64,000 nt of DNA from NCBI RefSeq assembly GCF_040939125.1, contig NZ_CP162495.1, positions 3,968,001-4,032,000 of the forward strand, given 5' to 3'. Below the pieces are notes generated by a model, which saw only the letters and a list, made by a program, of their open reading frames with translations, was not told the origin of the DNA and did no database searches. A program made the translations under genes and the position numbers. The stretch is from Clostridium sp. BJN0013. Its GTDB lineage: Bacteria; Bacillota; Clostridia; Clostridiales; Clostridiaceae. Below are positions 8,454 to 18,786 of this stretch, one piece after another. Position 1 is the first letter of the stretch. Every line of letters begins with the position of its first letter.

Positions 8454-8566
8454 ATTTTTATCTTAAAGCTATTATTTACAATACTTCCATTCTATTCAAA
8501 ATTAGAGATAAAAGCTGTCATGTCCCAGATAAGTTTTTATAAAGACTACTTGATATGTAAGCTCTG

Positions 8567-9592
8567 CTATATAATATTTTTCTCTTTTTTAGTTATTGTA
8601 GAAGCTTTTTTCCACTGCTGAATTTTTTCAGAAACTAGGCTGTTCTTTTTATCACTTTCTAGTTGTGTTTTTATTTGATCTTTAACTGCACTAAGAGCCT
8701 TAACTGGATATTCTTCCTTTTTTATACACTTTATTATATGATATCCAAAGCTACTTTTAACAGGTTCTGATATGGTACCTTCTTTTAATGCCAGAGCTCC
8801 TGCCATAAAATCAGCATCAAAACCTGAATCATTATAATTTACATCTCCTAAATCGCCGCCATTATCTTTAGTAGCTGCATCCTGTGATACTTCCTTTGCA
8901 ACTTTTGCAAAATCTTCTCCATCATCTAATCTCTTTTTTACTTTCTTAGCCTCATCTTCAGTTTTTACCAGTATGTGGGCTAAGTGCATTTTATTAGGTT
9001 GTTCTGTGAATTTACTTTTATTGGAATTATAATAGTCTTCTATTTCTTTATCTGTTATTTTTATATTTTTTGCAATACTTTCAGTTACATTTTCCAGTGT
9101 CTGCTGAGTTCTCAATTGGGACAAAAACATAGTTTTAAAGGATTCTTCAGTAAATCCCTGTGCCTTTAATGCAGTATTAAATTGTTCTGCATCATCATTA
9201 AAATTCTGCTTCTTAAGCTGTGCAATTTGAGTCTCCATATCAGATTTAAGTTTAGTCTCATCCGGTAAAAGTTTCAATTCTTTAGCTTTTTGTGCAATTA
9301 CCTTATTTGTAATTAAATCATCAAGTATCTGCTCTTTTTGAGTCTTTACAGTGTTAACTGCATCTTCATTTTCTTTATAGTTTTCCCCGTATTGCTGCTT
9401 AACTTGGCTTATTAATTGCATCGTATTTGGATCCTTATCTAAATCACTTCTTGTTATCTTCTCTCCATTAACCTCTGCCACCGTACTATTAGCTATGGCT
9501 TCTGGTGTTTTTTCTATCATATTACATCCAGCCACTGAAAATATAAATACTGTTATAAATGCAGTAACTGCCAATCTTCTTATATTTTTCAC
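8567..9592 (-). CDS. prsA: PrsA-like foldase lipoprotein (parvulin peptidyl-prolyl isomerase)
   Basis: 341 aa, start GTG at 9592 with GGGGGAA upstream. N-terminal signal ends in the lipobox VAGC (Cys 23), so the mature protein is lipid-anchored outside the membrane. Residues 40-190 form a SurA/PrsA chaperone region with long helices. The parvulin domain lies at about 198-295 (NKMHLAHILVKTEDEAKKV, GGDLGDV, FGYHIIKC). It assists folding of exported proteins. It lies between mfd and spoVT as in related clostridia; the C-terminal tail is highly charged. Confidence 0.9.
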   Translation of the reverse strand: MKNIRRLAVTAFITVFIFSVAGCNMIEKTPEAIANSTVAEVNGEKITRSDLDKDPNTMQLISQVKQQYGENYKENEDAVNTVKTQKEQILDDLITNKVIAQKAKELKLLPDETKLKSDMETQIAQLKKQNFNDDAEQFNTALKAQGFTEESFKTMFLSQLRTQQTLENVTESIAKNIKITDKEIEDYYNSNKSKFTEQPNKMHLAHILVKTEDEAKKVKKRLDDGEDFAKVAKEVSQDAATKDNGGDLGDVNYNDSGFDADFMAGALALKEGTISEPVKSSFGYHIIKCIKKEEYPVKALSAVKDQIKTQLESDKKNSLVSEKIQQWKKASTITKKEKNII

Positions 9593-9667
9593 AGTTTATT
9601 CCCCCACTTTCTTCACATTTTACAAAATACAAATTTATTTTAACATAAAAGCATTTTTACTACAAAA

Positions 9668-12600
9668 CTATTTTTGTTCATATATTTGTATCATATATTT
9701 AACAATTTCCTTAATATTGCTCAAAAGATTTTCTCTCTTTACATCTTTTAATGTATATCCAAAACTAAGCTTTTTATTCATTTTTAAAACTATTTTACCA
9801 AAATAAGTTTTAATTAATTCTTTTAATACATTTTTATCTATTCTATCTTCATTTTGAAAAGTAAAAATCACTTCATTTTTTGATTCCTTTATAGATTCTA
9901 TACCAAGTTCCTTACTTATGCTTCTTATATAGGCTATATCCATCAAATTATATACTGATGGTGGTATATCATAGAATCTATCTTCTAATTCCTCTTTTAT
10001 ATCCAACATGTCTTCATAGGAACTTATAGCTGCTATTTTTTTATATACTTCTATTTTTTGAACTTCATTTTCTATATAATTATCCGGTATATATGCATCC
10101 ACTTTTAATTCTACTGTGGTTTCTACCGGTTCTTTGTCTATCTCACCCTTTATTAATTTTATAGAATCTTCTAACATTCTACAATATAAATCATATCCTA
10201 TAGCTGCCATATGTCCATGTTGAGAGGAGCCCATCATATTACCTGCTCCCCTTATCTCTAGATCTTTTAATGCTATTTTAAATCCAGAACCCAATTCAGT
10301 AAATTCTTTAATAACCTTAAGTCTCTTTTCTGCCACTTCTTTGAGAACCTTATTCTTACGATAACTTAAATAACAATAAGCTATTCTATTAGTTCTTCCC
10401 ACTCTTCCTCTTAATTGATATAACTGAGATAGTCCCATTTTATCCGCATCATATATTATCATGGTATTTACATTTTGTATATCCATGCCAGTTTCTATTA
10501 TAGTAGTAGATACTAAAATATCATACTTATTTTGCATGAAATCCATTATTATTCCCTCAAGTTCTCTCTCTTGCATTTGGCCATGAGCCACTGCCACTTT
10601 ACCTTCTGGAATTAACTTGGCTATATAAGATGCCATTTCTTTTATATTTTCCACTCTGTTATATACAAAGTAAACCTGTCCTCCTCTACTTAATTCTCTT
10701 AATACAGCATCCCTGATTAGCTGATCATTATATTCCACTACATAAGTTTGTATAGGATATCTTTCATCTGGTGGTGTTTCTATAACACTTATATCCCTAA
10801 CTCCTACAAGGGACATATGCAGCGTTCTAGGTATAGGTGTAGCACTTAAAGTTAATACATCTACATTCTTTCTTATCTGCTTAATTTTTTCCTTATGACT
10901 AACTCCAAACCTTTGTTCTTCATCTATAATAAGAAGCCCCAGGTCTTTAAATTGTACATCTTTTTGAAGTATTCTATGAGTTCCAATAAGTATATCCACA
11001 TCTCCTATTTTAACAGCTTTTATAGTAACCTTTTGTTGTGCGGCAGTTTTAAATCTACTTATCATGTCTATTTTTACAGGGAAATCAGAAAATCTTTGAA
11101 TAAAATTATTATAATGTTGTTGTGCCAATATTGTAGTTGGAACTAAGAAAGCCACTTGCTTGCCATCCATCACCGCTTTAAAAGCAGCCCTTACTGCAAC
11201 TTCCGTTTTACCATAACCTACATCTCCACAAAGCAATCTATCCATTACTTTATCTGATTCCATATCTCTCTTTATATCCTGTATAGTTGATAACTGATCC
11301 GGAGTTTCTTCATAGGGAAATTCATCCTCAAATTGTTTCTGCCATACAGTATCTTTTGAATATTTATATCCTTTCAAAGTAGACCTGATTGCATATAATT
11401 TTATCAAATCTTCGGCCATCTCTTCTATTGACTTCTTTACCTTTTTTTTAACCTTACTCCATTCTGAGCTTCCTAGTTTATTTATCTTTGGACTTTTTCC
11501 CTCTGAACCTATATACTTTTGTACCATATCAAGCTGTTCTACCGGTACATATAATTTATCCTCACATTCATATACAAGTTCTAGATAATCCTTTTTATGT
11601 CCCTGAAGTTCTAGCTGTTTTATACCTTTATATATTCCTATACCATGATTTACATGAACTACAAAATCTCCTGTTTTTAATTCTGTAAAACTTTTAATCT
11701 TACTTGTTCCTTTTCTATTAGTTTTCCTTATACTTTTTCTTTTAGCTTTTCCGAAAACCTCTTTATCGGAAATAACACTTATTTTAAGTTTAGAATACTC
11801 AAATCCTTTTAATTGATTCCCAAAAGTTATAACTACTTCACCAGGCTTAATTTCATTTACCATATCCTTATAACTACTTTCAATACCATTATCTCTTAAG
11901 GTATCCACTAACCTTTCCCCTCTTGCTCTAGTACCAGACAAAATTAAAATTTTAAAGTTTTTAGATTTTTTATGTTTTATTTCTTCAATAAGTAAATCTA
12001 ATTTACCTTGATAATTATTCAAAGTTATCTGGACAAAATTCACTATTAGTTTTGGTGAAAAGGTTTTAGTAGATTTAGCAATAGCATCTAATATGATACT
12101 TTCTCTGTGATTAAATTTATCGATTAACTCAGATCTATCAACTAACATTTTACTTTGTCCTGGTAATACATTGCCTCTTTCTAGAAAACTTTTATAATTC
12201 TCGTGAAACTCAAAATATACACTATCTAACTTTCCACTACATCTTTTTATATCATCTACAATTATAAAATAATCTTTCACATAATCTAAAAAAGAAGACA
12301 TATGTTCATAAAAATAAGGTAAAAAGCTATCAATACTCTCAAATGTCCACGTTTCTTGAAAAGTTTCTAGATTTTTGTTTGTTATTGTTCTTATCTTTTC
12401 CAGTGCTTCATTGCTTTTATTCTTTTTTAGTTTTTCTACTATTATTGCTAAGTCCTCTTTTATTTTGCTTTTTCCTATTTCAACTCGCTCTCTATCAAAT
12501 ATAATCTCCTTTGCAGCAAATATCTCTATACCATTTATTTTCTCAATACTTCTTTGAGATTCTAAATTAAAATTTCTAATAGATTCTACCTCATCTCCGA

Positions 12601-13189
12601 ATAATTCAACTCTATAGGGTTCTGGAGAAATAGGAGAATATATATCCATTATACCCCCTCTTATAGAAAATTGTCCTTTTCCATCTACCATTTCGGTTCT
12701 CTCATACCCACATTGTATTAACTTTTCACTAATATTTTTAAAATCTACTTTATCTCCCACAGATATATTGAATATATAATTTTTATATAATTCCACAGGC
12801 ATATATACAGAAGCTAATGATTCCACACAAGTTATTATGATTTTTTTACCTGGATTTAACATCTCTCTTATTACCTTTAATCTTTCCCATCTTAAATCTC
12901 CAGATATAGCATCTATATTATAGAACACTACTTCTTTAGTAGGGAAATAATATACTTGTGGTAAATAAAAACACAAATCTTCATATAACTTTCTAGCCTC
13001 TACATCACTATGAGTAATAACTAAAAAAGGCTTATCCTGCTCATTATATACCCCATATATTAAATAACTTCTAGAGGATTCCGAAAGTCCAAATACTGCT
13101 ATAGGAAACTTCTTTCTGTCTATCCCAGTCATAATATCTTTAAATTCACTGCTTTTTCTAATAGGTTCCATAAGTCCATCTAGTCTCAT
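9668..13189 (-). CDS. mfd: Transcription-repair coupling factor
   Basis: 1173 aa from ATG at 13189, preferred over upstream in-frame starts because GGTGG precedes it and the length then matches the family. Order: UvrB-like domains (1-350), CarD/RNA-polymerase-binding domain (LKTGDFVVHVNHGIGIYKG), helicase with Walker A GDVGYGKTEV, DEEQRFGV box and motif VI QLRGRVGR, then the C-terminal TRCF domain. Mfd moves stalled RNA polymerase off DNA lesions and recruits UvrA. Follows pth, the conserved order. Confidence 0.97.
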   Translation of the reverse strand: MRLDGLMEPIRKSSEFKDIMTGIDRKKFPIAVFGLSESSRSYLIYGVYNEQDKPFLVITHSDVEARKLYEDLCFYLPQVYYFPTKEVVFYNIDAISGDLRWERLKVIREMLNPGKKIIITCVESLASVYMPVELYKNYIFNISVGDKVDFKNISEKLIQCGYERTEMVDGKGQFSIRGGIMDIYSPISPEPYRVELFGDEVESIRNFNLESQRSIEKINGIEIFAAKEIIFDRERVEIGKSKIKEDLAIIVEKLKKNKSNEALEKIRTITNKNLETFQETWTFESIDSFLPYFYEHMSSFLDYVKDYFIIVDDIKRCSGKLDSVYFEFHENYKSFLERGNVLPGQSKMLVDRSELIDKFNHRESIILDAIAKSTKTFSPKLIVNFVQITLNNYQGKLDLLIEEIKHKKSKNFKILILSGTRARGERLVDTLRDNGIESSYKDMVNEIKPGEVVITFGNQLKGFEYSKLKISVISDKEVFGKAKRKSIRKTNRKGTSKIKSFTELKTGDFVVHVNHGIGIYKGIKQLELQGHKKDYLELVYECEDKLYVPVEQLDMVQKYIGSEGKSPKINKLGSSEWSKVKKKVKKSIEEMAEDLIKLYAIRSTLKGYKYSKDTVWQKQFEDEFPYEETPDQLSTIQDIKRDMESDKVMDRLLCGDVGYGKTEVAVRAAFKAVMDGKQVAFLVPTTILAQQHYNNFIQRFSDFPVKIDMISRFKTAAQQKVTIKAVKIGDVDILIGTHRILQKDVQFKDLGLLIIDEEQRFGVSHKEKIKQIRKNVDVLTLSATPIPRTLHMSLVGVRDISVIETPPDERYPIQTYVVEYNDQLIRDAVLRELSRGGQVYFVYNRVENIKEMASYIAKLIPEGKVAVAHGQMQERELEGIIMDFMQNKYDILVSTTIIETGMDIQNVNTMIIYDADKMGLSQLYQLRGRVGRTNRIAYCYLSYRKNKVLKEVAEKRLKVIKEFTELGSGFKIALKDLEIRGAGNMMGSSQHGHMAAIGYDLYCRMLEDSIKLIKGEIDKEPVETTVELKVDAYIPDNYIENEVQKIEVYKKIAAISSYEDMLDIKEELEDRFYDIPPSVYNLMDIAYIRSISKELGIESIKESKNEVIFTFQNEDRIDKNVLKELIKTYFGKIVLKMNKKLSFGYTLKDVKRENLLSNIKEIVKYMIQIYEQK

Positions 13190-13326
13190 TTTAACAACCA
13201 CCCTATAAAATTTATTCATAATTAAAATAATCTTTCTCATAATAACAAATAAAATCAAACGCACAATAACCGTTAGTTTCTTCAATATTAAAGAAACTAA
13301 ACGGTTTAAAGCAATATTATAAAATT

Positions 13327-13890
13327 TTATAGCTTAAATCCATTAAATTTATTCATAGCTACTTCTATGCCAAAATTCACCATACAATTTAACGCTTCTA
13401 CACTAGTTTCTAAAACCTTTTCTATACTAATTCTGTCCTCTTCAGAAAACTTTCCAAGAACATAGGATACAAGATCTACAGTAGGATGTCCAATACCTAT
13501 TTTTATTCTCGGAAATACATATGTTCCTAGATTTAATATTATATTCTTTATCCCATTATGTCCTCCAGCACTTCCATGAGCCCTTATTCTAAATCTTCCA
13601 ATATCTATATCTATATCATCATATATAATTATTATATGGTCATTTTCAATTTTATAAAAATTTACAGCTTCTCTTACACTCTCCCCGCTTAAATTCATAT
13701 AAGTATTAGGTTTCAATAATATAACTTTATTTTGTCCTATAAATCCTTCTCCACAATTTCCTTTAAATTTTTCCCTATTTAAGGCAATATTATACTTCTT
13801 GCTTACTAAATCTATAAAATCAAATCCTATATTATGTCTCGTATGGTGATATTTAACTCCTATATTTCCTAACCCTACTATTAAAAACAT
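13327..13890 (-). CDS. pth: Peptidyl-tRNA hydrolase
   Basis: 187 aa. [20 protein letters not shown] carries the catalytic His 19; the family usually has GLGNPG, so Pro is replaced by Ile here. Further motifs are [15 protein letters not shown] and [12 protein letters not shown], with the catalytic Asp in [12 protein letters not shown]. Pth frees tRNA from prematurely released peptidyl-tRNA and is essential. It is followed by mfd (137-bp gap). Confidence 0.95.
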   Translation of the reverse strand: MFLIVGLGNIGVKYHHTRHNIGFDFIDLVSKKYNIALNREKFKGNCGEGFIGQNKVILLKPNTYMNLSGESVREAVNFYKIENDHIIIIYDDIDIDIGRFRIRAHGSAGGHNGIKNIILNLGTYVFPRIKIGIGHPTVDLVSYVLGKFSEEDRISIEKVLETSVEALNCMVNFGIEVAMNKFNGFKL

Positions 13891-13960
13891 GTTCTTACTC
13901 CAATCTTAGCTCCAAATTAAAATTACCATCTCAATAATATATTATACTAAAAAACACAAA

Positions 13961-13993
13961 TAATAAAGAGACTTACACCAGTCTCTTTATTAT
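13961..13993 (-). terminator. Terminator overlapping the htrA stop
   Basis: AATAAAGAGAC and GTCTCTTTATT form an 11-bp stem with an 8-base loop, followed by T-rich sequence on the minus strand. The arm includes the last codons of htrA. Confidence 0.75.
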
Positions 13994-15177
13994 TTACTTT
14001 CTTTATTTTCAGAAAGAACTATTTCTGTTTCTATGGTCTTACCATTTCTCCATATTTTCCCTAGGACCTTGTCTCCTACCTTATGTCCTTCTAGTACTTC
14101 CTTTACATCAGATAAACTCCTTACCTTTTTGCCATCTATTTCTATCAATATGTCCGTAGGTTTTATACCAGAAGCTGCAGCACCACTATTTTTTTCCACC
14201 TGCTGTATATAAACACCCTGAATCTTATCATTCTGTGATGTCACACTTTCACCATATATACCTAAATAAGGCTTTGAAACTTCCCCGTAACTCATAAGTG
14301 ACTTTATTATATTTTTTGCATCATTTATATTTATTGCAAAACTTATACCCTCTACATTGGAATCAGATCCCATCTTTAAACTGTTAATGCCTATAACATA
14401 ACCTTTTATATTACAAAGAGCGCCGCCACTATTTCCAGGATTTGTAGCTGCATCTGTTTGAATAACTTTGTATACAGTCCCGTTATACTCTATTTTTCTA
14501 TTTAATGCACTTATTATGCCTGCAGTAACACTTGGAAATTCCTGACCTAAAGAATTTCCTATGGCAATTACAATATCTCCTACTTTCATCGTTGAAGAAT
14601 CTCCGAATTTAACCACGGGAAGATTTTTGGCTTCTACCTTTATTACAGCTAAATCAGCCTGCTGATCAACTCCCAATATAGAAGCATCCAGAATCTTTCC
14701 ACTTGAAAGTCGCACTGTAACCTTATCTGCTCCTTCTATTACATGATAATTAGTTGCTATATATCCATTGGAATCAATTATTATACCAGAGCCACTTCCT
14801 AAATCCTGTAACCCAAAATATCCTTCTGCTTTATTGCTTATACCAACTACGGATAAACCTACCGTTTGAGCTACCTTCGATATAGAATTTGCATATATAT
14901 CCTCGGATGTATCTTCTTGTTTTTTAGTATCTCCATTGGATTCAACCAACAATTGATTATTAGGTGTATATACTTTAGTATTTTCCTTTTTATTTACTAT
15001 ATATGCTCCAGATATGCCTCCCGAAACAGCTGCCACCAATATAAAACAAAACAGTTTAATCAATGCTCTTGCAGTTGACCGCCTTTTCATATTTATAAAT
15101 TTTATTTTTCCACTCTCTGCATCTACTTTTTCCCAGTAAACGTCTTTTATGTCATCATATCTGTTGTTATCATCCAT
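13990..15177 (-). CDS. htrA: Membrane-anchored HtrA/DegP serine protease
   Basis: 395 aa from ATG at 15177 (GAGG eight bases upstream). A short cytoplasmic N-terminus is followed by one membrane segment at about residues 38-58. The trypsin-like protease domain has the complete triad: His 145 (NYHVIEG), Asp 175 (ADLAVIK) and Ser 250 (GNSGGAL). A C-terminal PDZ domain (about 295-390) ends the protein. It degrades or refolds damaged exported proteins. A two-component pair lies directly upstream on the same strand, an arrangement like Bacillus htrA control by CssRS, but that link is inference. Confidence 0.93.
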   Translation of the reverse strand: MDDNNRYDDIKDVYWEKVDAESGKIKFINMKRRSTARALIKLFCFILVAAVSGGISGAYIVNKKENTKVYTPNNQLLVESNGDTKKQEDTSEDIYANSISKVAQTVGLSVVGISNKAEGYFGLQDLGSGSGIIIDSNGYIATNYHVIEGADKVTVRLSSGKILDASILGVDQQADLAVIKVEAKNLPVVKFGDSSTMKVGDIVIAIGNSLGQEFPSVTAGIISALNRKIEYNGTVYKVIQTDAATNPGNSGGALCNIKGYVIGINSLKMGSDSNVEGISFAININDAKNIIKSLMSYGEVSKPYLGIYGESVTSQNDKIQGVYIQQVEKNSGAAASGIKPTDILIEIDGKKVRSLSDVKEVLEGHKVGDKVLGKIWRNGKTIETEIVLSENKESK

Positions 15178-15260
15178 TAAATACACCTCATAATCTCTAA
15201 AATTTAGAGTTATTATAATAAAAAATTTTTACACAAATATGAACGGAATGTAATAATTTC

Positions 15261-16676
15261 TTAAACCCTTTTTAAAGTAAATGCAAATATAATACCACCA
15301 GATTCCTTATTTTCAACCCATATATCTTCTCCTAGTTGTGTTAGTATACTCCTTACAATGGAAAGTCCAAGTCCTGTACTTACTTTTGAAGTTCTTGACT
15401 TATCCGATTTATAAAATCTATCCCATATATGTTTTAATTCTGATTCTGGTATTCCTTCCCCATCATTGTAGACAGATATAAATGCCTTATCCCCCTTAAT
15501 TTTAGTTGAAACTTTTATATTTCCACCCTTATTTACATACTTAACAGCATTATCTATTAAATTTGTAACCACTTGATTTATTCTATCTCTATCCGCAGCT
15601 ACATAAAGTTTATCATTTTCCATAACTACATCTACATTTAATCTTTTTTCGTTTATTTTAGTTTGAAATTTTATAATACACAATCTTATAATTTCATTTA
15701 TATCTAACTCCTCTATTCTAAGCTTGAATTGCCCTGCCTCAATGGCAGATAAATCCAAAAGATCATTTACAAGTCTTGTAAGCCTTTGTATTTCAGAGTA
15801 AGTAACCGACAAATAATAGTTTTGTTTTTCACGTGGGATAACACCATCAATTATCCCCCCTATGAAACCTTTTATAGAAGTTAAGGGAGATCTTATTTCA
15901 TGAGATACATTGGATATAAATTGTCTTCTATTTTTTTCTACCTGTTCCAGTGAATCTGCCATACTATTAAAAGACTTAGCTAGTTCTCCAATTTCATCAT
16001 TTGAATTTATACATACTCTTTTTTCCACTTCTCCTTTTGATATTTTATCTGCTACATAATTAATTTTCTTAAGTGGATATATTATTATCCTTTGAGAAAA
16101 ATAATAGATTACAACACAACATATTATAATAGCTAAGATAGCAGATATCCATATAATTTCATATACTCTCTTTAAGGGTTCTCTTAACTCACTTATAGAA
16201 GTATGCATAAGTATAGCACCTTTAAAAACTCCATTTGAAAAAATAGGTATTTCAAAGGTATGTACTGGATCCACAAATATATCTGAATCAATTTCTTTTT
16301 TATCTACAGTCTTATTTTCTCTAAGCTCCTCTAAATCTTTAGTAACTATTTGTGTGGGAGTAGCTATTAATTGTTTATGTTCACTTTTTGATACTGAATA
16401 CACATAACCATAATTATCCACAAGCCATATATCCGCAGACAAATACTTGGCTATGTTATTTAAAGTTTCATTTATCTCATCTGCAGTTAAGTCTCCTGCT
16501 AAATATTGAAGTGCTTTATAACTTATAAACTGGGATTCTTTAAGCAGCTGACTTTTTCTCTCTTCAAAATAATAGCTTTCAAACCAGTAAGACAAAAAAG
16601 CTGCTGTCATTACAAAACTTACTATAATAATTGCAGTAAATGCAGCTACAAGCTTTGAAAATAATCCCTTTTTCAT
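15261..16676 (-). CDS. Sensor histidine kinase with HAMP domain
   Basis: 471 aa. Membrane segments at about residues 8-32 and 170-192 flank an extracellular sensor region of about 140 residues. A HAMP domain (about 190-245) is followed by the HisKA dimer domain with the phospho-acceptor in QFISNVSHEIRSPLTSIKG. The ATPase domain has N box NLIDNAVKY and G boxes DGEGI and GLGLSI. The gene starts directly at the stop of the response-regulator gene, so the two form one operon. The signal cannot be read from sequence; htrA next door hints at envelope stress. Confidence 0.92.
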   Translation of the reverse strand: MKKGLFSKLVAAFTAIIIVSFVMTAAFLSYWFESYYFEERKSQLLKESQFISYKALQYLAGDLTADEINETLNNIAKYLSADIWLVDNYGYVYSVSKSEHKQLIATPTQIVTKDLEELRENKTVDKKEIDSDIFVDPVHTFEIPIFSNGVFKGAILMHTSISELREPLKRVYEIIWISAILAIIICCVVIYYFSQRIIIYPLKKINYVADKISKGEVEKRVCINSNDEIGELAKSFNSMADSLEQVEKNRRQFISNVSHEIRSPLTSIKGFIGGIIDGVIPREKQNYYLSVTYSEIQRLTRLVNDLLDLSAIEAGQFKLRIEELDINEIIRLCIIKFQTKINEKRLNVDVVMENDKLYVAADRDRINQVVTNLIDNAVKYVNKGGNIKVSTKIKGDKAFISVYNDGEGIPESELKHIWDRFYKSDKSRTSKVSTGLGLSIVRSILTQLGEDIWVENKESGGIIFAFTLKRV

Positions 16677-17363
16677 CTACTTCACCTCAAACTTATATCC
16701 TACACCCCAAACTGTTTCTATTTGCCAGTTAGGCCCTCCTTGAAGTTTTTCTCTCAATCTTTTTACATGTACATCTACAGTTCTAGAATCTCCCGGGTAA
16801 TCATATCCCCACACTTCACATAAAAGCTGTTCTCTAGTAAACACCCTATTTTTATTATTAGCCAAATAGTACAGCAATTCAAACTCTTTGGGAGGCATTT
16901 TTATATCATCATTTCTATAGGTAACAGTATATGAATTTATATCAATAGTTAACTGGTCAAATTTTAATACCTCTTTATTTTCAGTATCTACACTATATCT
17001 TCTAAGTACTGCTTTGATTCTTGCCAACATTTCTTTAGCTTCAAAGGGTTTTACTATATAATCATCCGCCCCAAGTTCAAGTCCTAAAACTTTATCAAAG
17101 GTTTCTCCTTTTGCCGTAAGCATGATTACAGGAGTTTCATAGTCTTTTCTTATCCATTTAAGAACATCTATTCCATCAATGTTAGGAAGCATTATATCCA
17201 GAAGTACTAAATCTGGTTTATATTCTAGAAATGTTGTTTCTGCTGACTTTCCATCATTAGCGATTTGTACTTCATAGCCAGCACTCTCTACATACATTTT
17301 TATTACTTCACATATATTTTCATCATCATCTACAATTAAAATTTTTCCTATTGAGCCTTCCAT
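16677..17363 (-). CDS. OmpR/PhoB-family response regulator
   Basis: 228 aa. Receiver domain 1-120 with acidic pocket DDD (12-14), phospho-acceptor Asp 56 (LVLLDIMLPN), Thr in MLTAK and Lys in IVKPFEA. The C-terminal winged helix (about 130-228) has the typical ELLYYLANNKNRVFTREQLL and SRTVDVHVKRLR. It acts as a DNA-binding transcription factor partnered with the adjacent kinase. A copy of the dispersed repeat ends 38 bp upstream of its start codon, in antisense orientation. Confidence 0.93.
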   Translation of the reverse strand: MEGSIGKILIVDDDENICEVIKMYVESAGYEVQIANDGKSAETTFLEYKPDLVLLDIMLPNIDGIDVLKWIRKDYETPVIMLTAKGETFDKVLGLELGADDYIVKPFEAKEMLARIKAVLRRYSVDTENKEVLKFDQLTIDINSYTVTYRNDDIKMPPKEFELLYYLANNKNRVFTREQLLCEVWGYDYPGDSRTVDVHVKRLREKLQGGPNWQIETVWGVGYKFEVK

Positions 17364-17400
17364 TTTATTCCCCTCCTAAAATTGTAAACACATACTTATA

Positions 17401-17539
17401 TTTATCCGAAGGCTGCAATTAGGCTAATACCCTCTTGAAGTCGGAGGATAAGCACTGCTGCGCCCTTTATAAGTTCTTCTAGAGTTCAATTAGAGAAAAT
17501 TATGAGCAATTCCATCTAAACCTCTAAATTACTTGATAC
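17401..17539 (+). repeat. Dispersed intergenic repeat, copy A
   Basis: 139 bp in the 440-bp gap between the response regulator and prs. It starts TTTATCCGAAGGCTGCAATT, has an inner CCTC/GAGG stem and ends AAACCTCTAAATTACTTGAT. Outer pairing is partly lost (TTTATAA in place of GGATAA). Past the copy, 17540-17761 is AT-rich with no gene. Confidence 0.75.
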
Positions 17540-17761
17540 TATAAGTTACATGGTTTTTACCCCTATATATAATTTAAAATCAAATATTACCATATAATTA
17601 TACTTAAACGATTATTCCTATATTAAATCTATCATATATTTTAGGGTAAATAATAATGTATCTTGAAAAGTTACAAATAAGTTACAAATATTTATCTCAT
17701 AAGATTTAAATGAAGAAAAACATTCTTTATTGTCAAACTTTACTTAAACCTTAAAATCACT

Positions 17762-17802
17762 GATATAAAGGCATGTGGGAATAAGCCACATGCCTTTATA
17801 TC
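17762..17802 (-). terminator. Terminator after prs
   Basis: A perfect 17-bp stem, GATATAAAGGCATGTGG with CCACATGCCTTTATATC, 7-base loop, directly after the prs stop. Confidence 0.9.
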
Positions 17803-17803
17803 A

Positions 17804-18763
17804 TTAATCTTCAAATAATTTACTTACTGAAATATCTTCATATATTCTTCTTATAGCTTCAGCAAATACTGGAGCTATAGATAGTATTTTGAAGTTATCC
17901 AATATCTTGCTCTCTGGCAGATTTATCGTATTTAACATTACTAACTCTTTTATGGCAGAATTCTTTATTCTCTCTATTGCAGGACCAGACAACACAGCAT
18001 GGGTGCAGCATGCATAAACTTCTTTTGCCCCTCGCTCTATAAGAGCATTAGCCCCATTTGTTATTGTACCTGCTGTATCTATCATATCATCCACTAATAT
18101 AACAGTTTTATCTTTCACATCTCCAATTATATTCATTATTTCTGACACATTAACTCTTGGTCTTCTTTTATCTATAATAGCTATTGACGCATGTAATTTA
18201 TCTGCAAATTTTCTAGCTCTAGTTACGCTTCCAAGATCTGGAGAAACTACAACTACATCATCCTTTTCATCAAATCCTTTTTGTATAAAATATTTTGCAA
18301 GTATAGGTGCTCCTAAAAGATGATCAAGAGGTATATTAAAATATCCTTGAATTTGGGAAGCATGTAAATCCATTGTAAGTACTCTATCTGCACCAGTAGC
18401 TGTTAATATATCCGCCACCAGCTTTGCTGTAATCGGATCTCTCGCTTTAGCTTTTCTATCTTGTCTTGCATAACCATAATAAGGCATTACTGCAGTTATT
18501 CTTCCTGCGGATGCCCTCTTAAAGGCATCAATCATAATTAAAAGTTCCATTAGATTATCATTTACAGGATTATTAGTTGATTGAACTATAAATACATCCA
18601 TTCCTCTTACTGTTTCATTGATATTTACACATATCTCACCATCACTAAAAGTTGTAACTTTAGAATCTCCAACTTTAATACCTAAAATATCCCCTATTTG
18701 TTTAGCTAAATCAGGATGAGAATTTCCTGCAAAAATCTTAATATTTTTACCATGGGTTATCAT
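17804..18763 (-). CDS. prs: Ribose-phosphate pyrophosphokinase
   Basis: 319 aa. Makes PRPP from ribose 5-phosphate and ATP for purine, pyrimidine, His and Trp synthesis. Motifs seen: [15 protein letters not shown] at the start, [21 protein letters not shown] (ATP site) and the PRPP-binding loop [18 protein letters not shown]. Length matches the class I enzyme. The gene lies 23 bp after glmU and the two are probably co-transcribed, linking PRPP and UDP-GlcNAc supply as in Bacillus gcaD-prs. Confidence 0.97.
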   Translation of the reverse strand: MITHGKNIKIFAGNSHPDLAKQIGDILGIKVGDSKVTTFSDGEICVNINETVRGMDVFIVQSTNNPVNDNLMELLIMIDAFKRASAGRITAVMPYYGYARQDRKAKARDPITAKLVADILTATGADRVLTMDLHASQIQGYFNIPLDHLLGAPILAKYFIQKGFDEKDDVVVVSPDLGSVTRARKFADKLHASIAIIDKRRPRVNVSEIMNIIGDVKDKTVILVDDMIDTAGTITNGANALIERGAKEVYACCTHAVLSGPAIERIKNSAIKELVMLNTINLPESKILDNFKILSIAPVFAEAIRRIYEDISVSKLFED

Positions 18764-18786
18764 TATGTAAAGCCCTCCTAAAATTT

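Noticed and set aside
8424-8621. A plus-strand frame with hydrophobic sequence between spoVT and prsA
   Set aside because: It starts in a terminator stem and overlaps the prsA 3' end; no ribosome site and biased composition.
17401-17539. Repeat copy A as a cis-acting riboswitch of the response regulator
   Set aside because: It is antisense to that gene, and other copies show no constant orientation to a gene, so a classic riboswitch does not fit.
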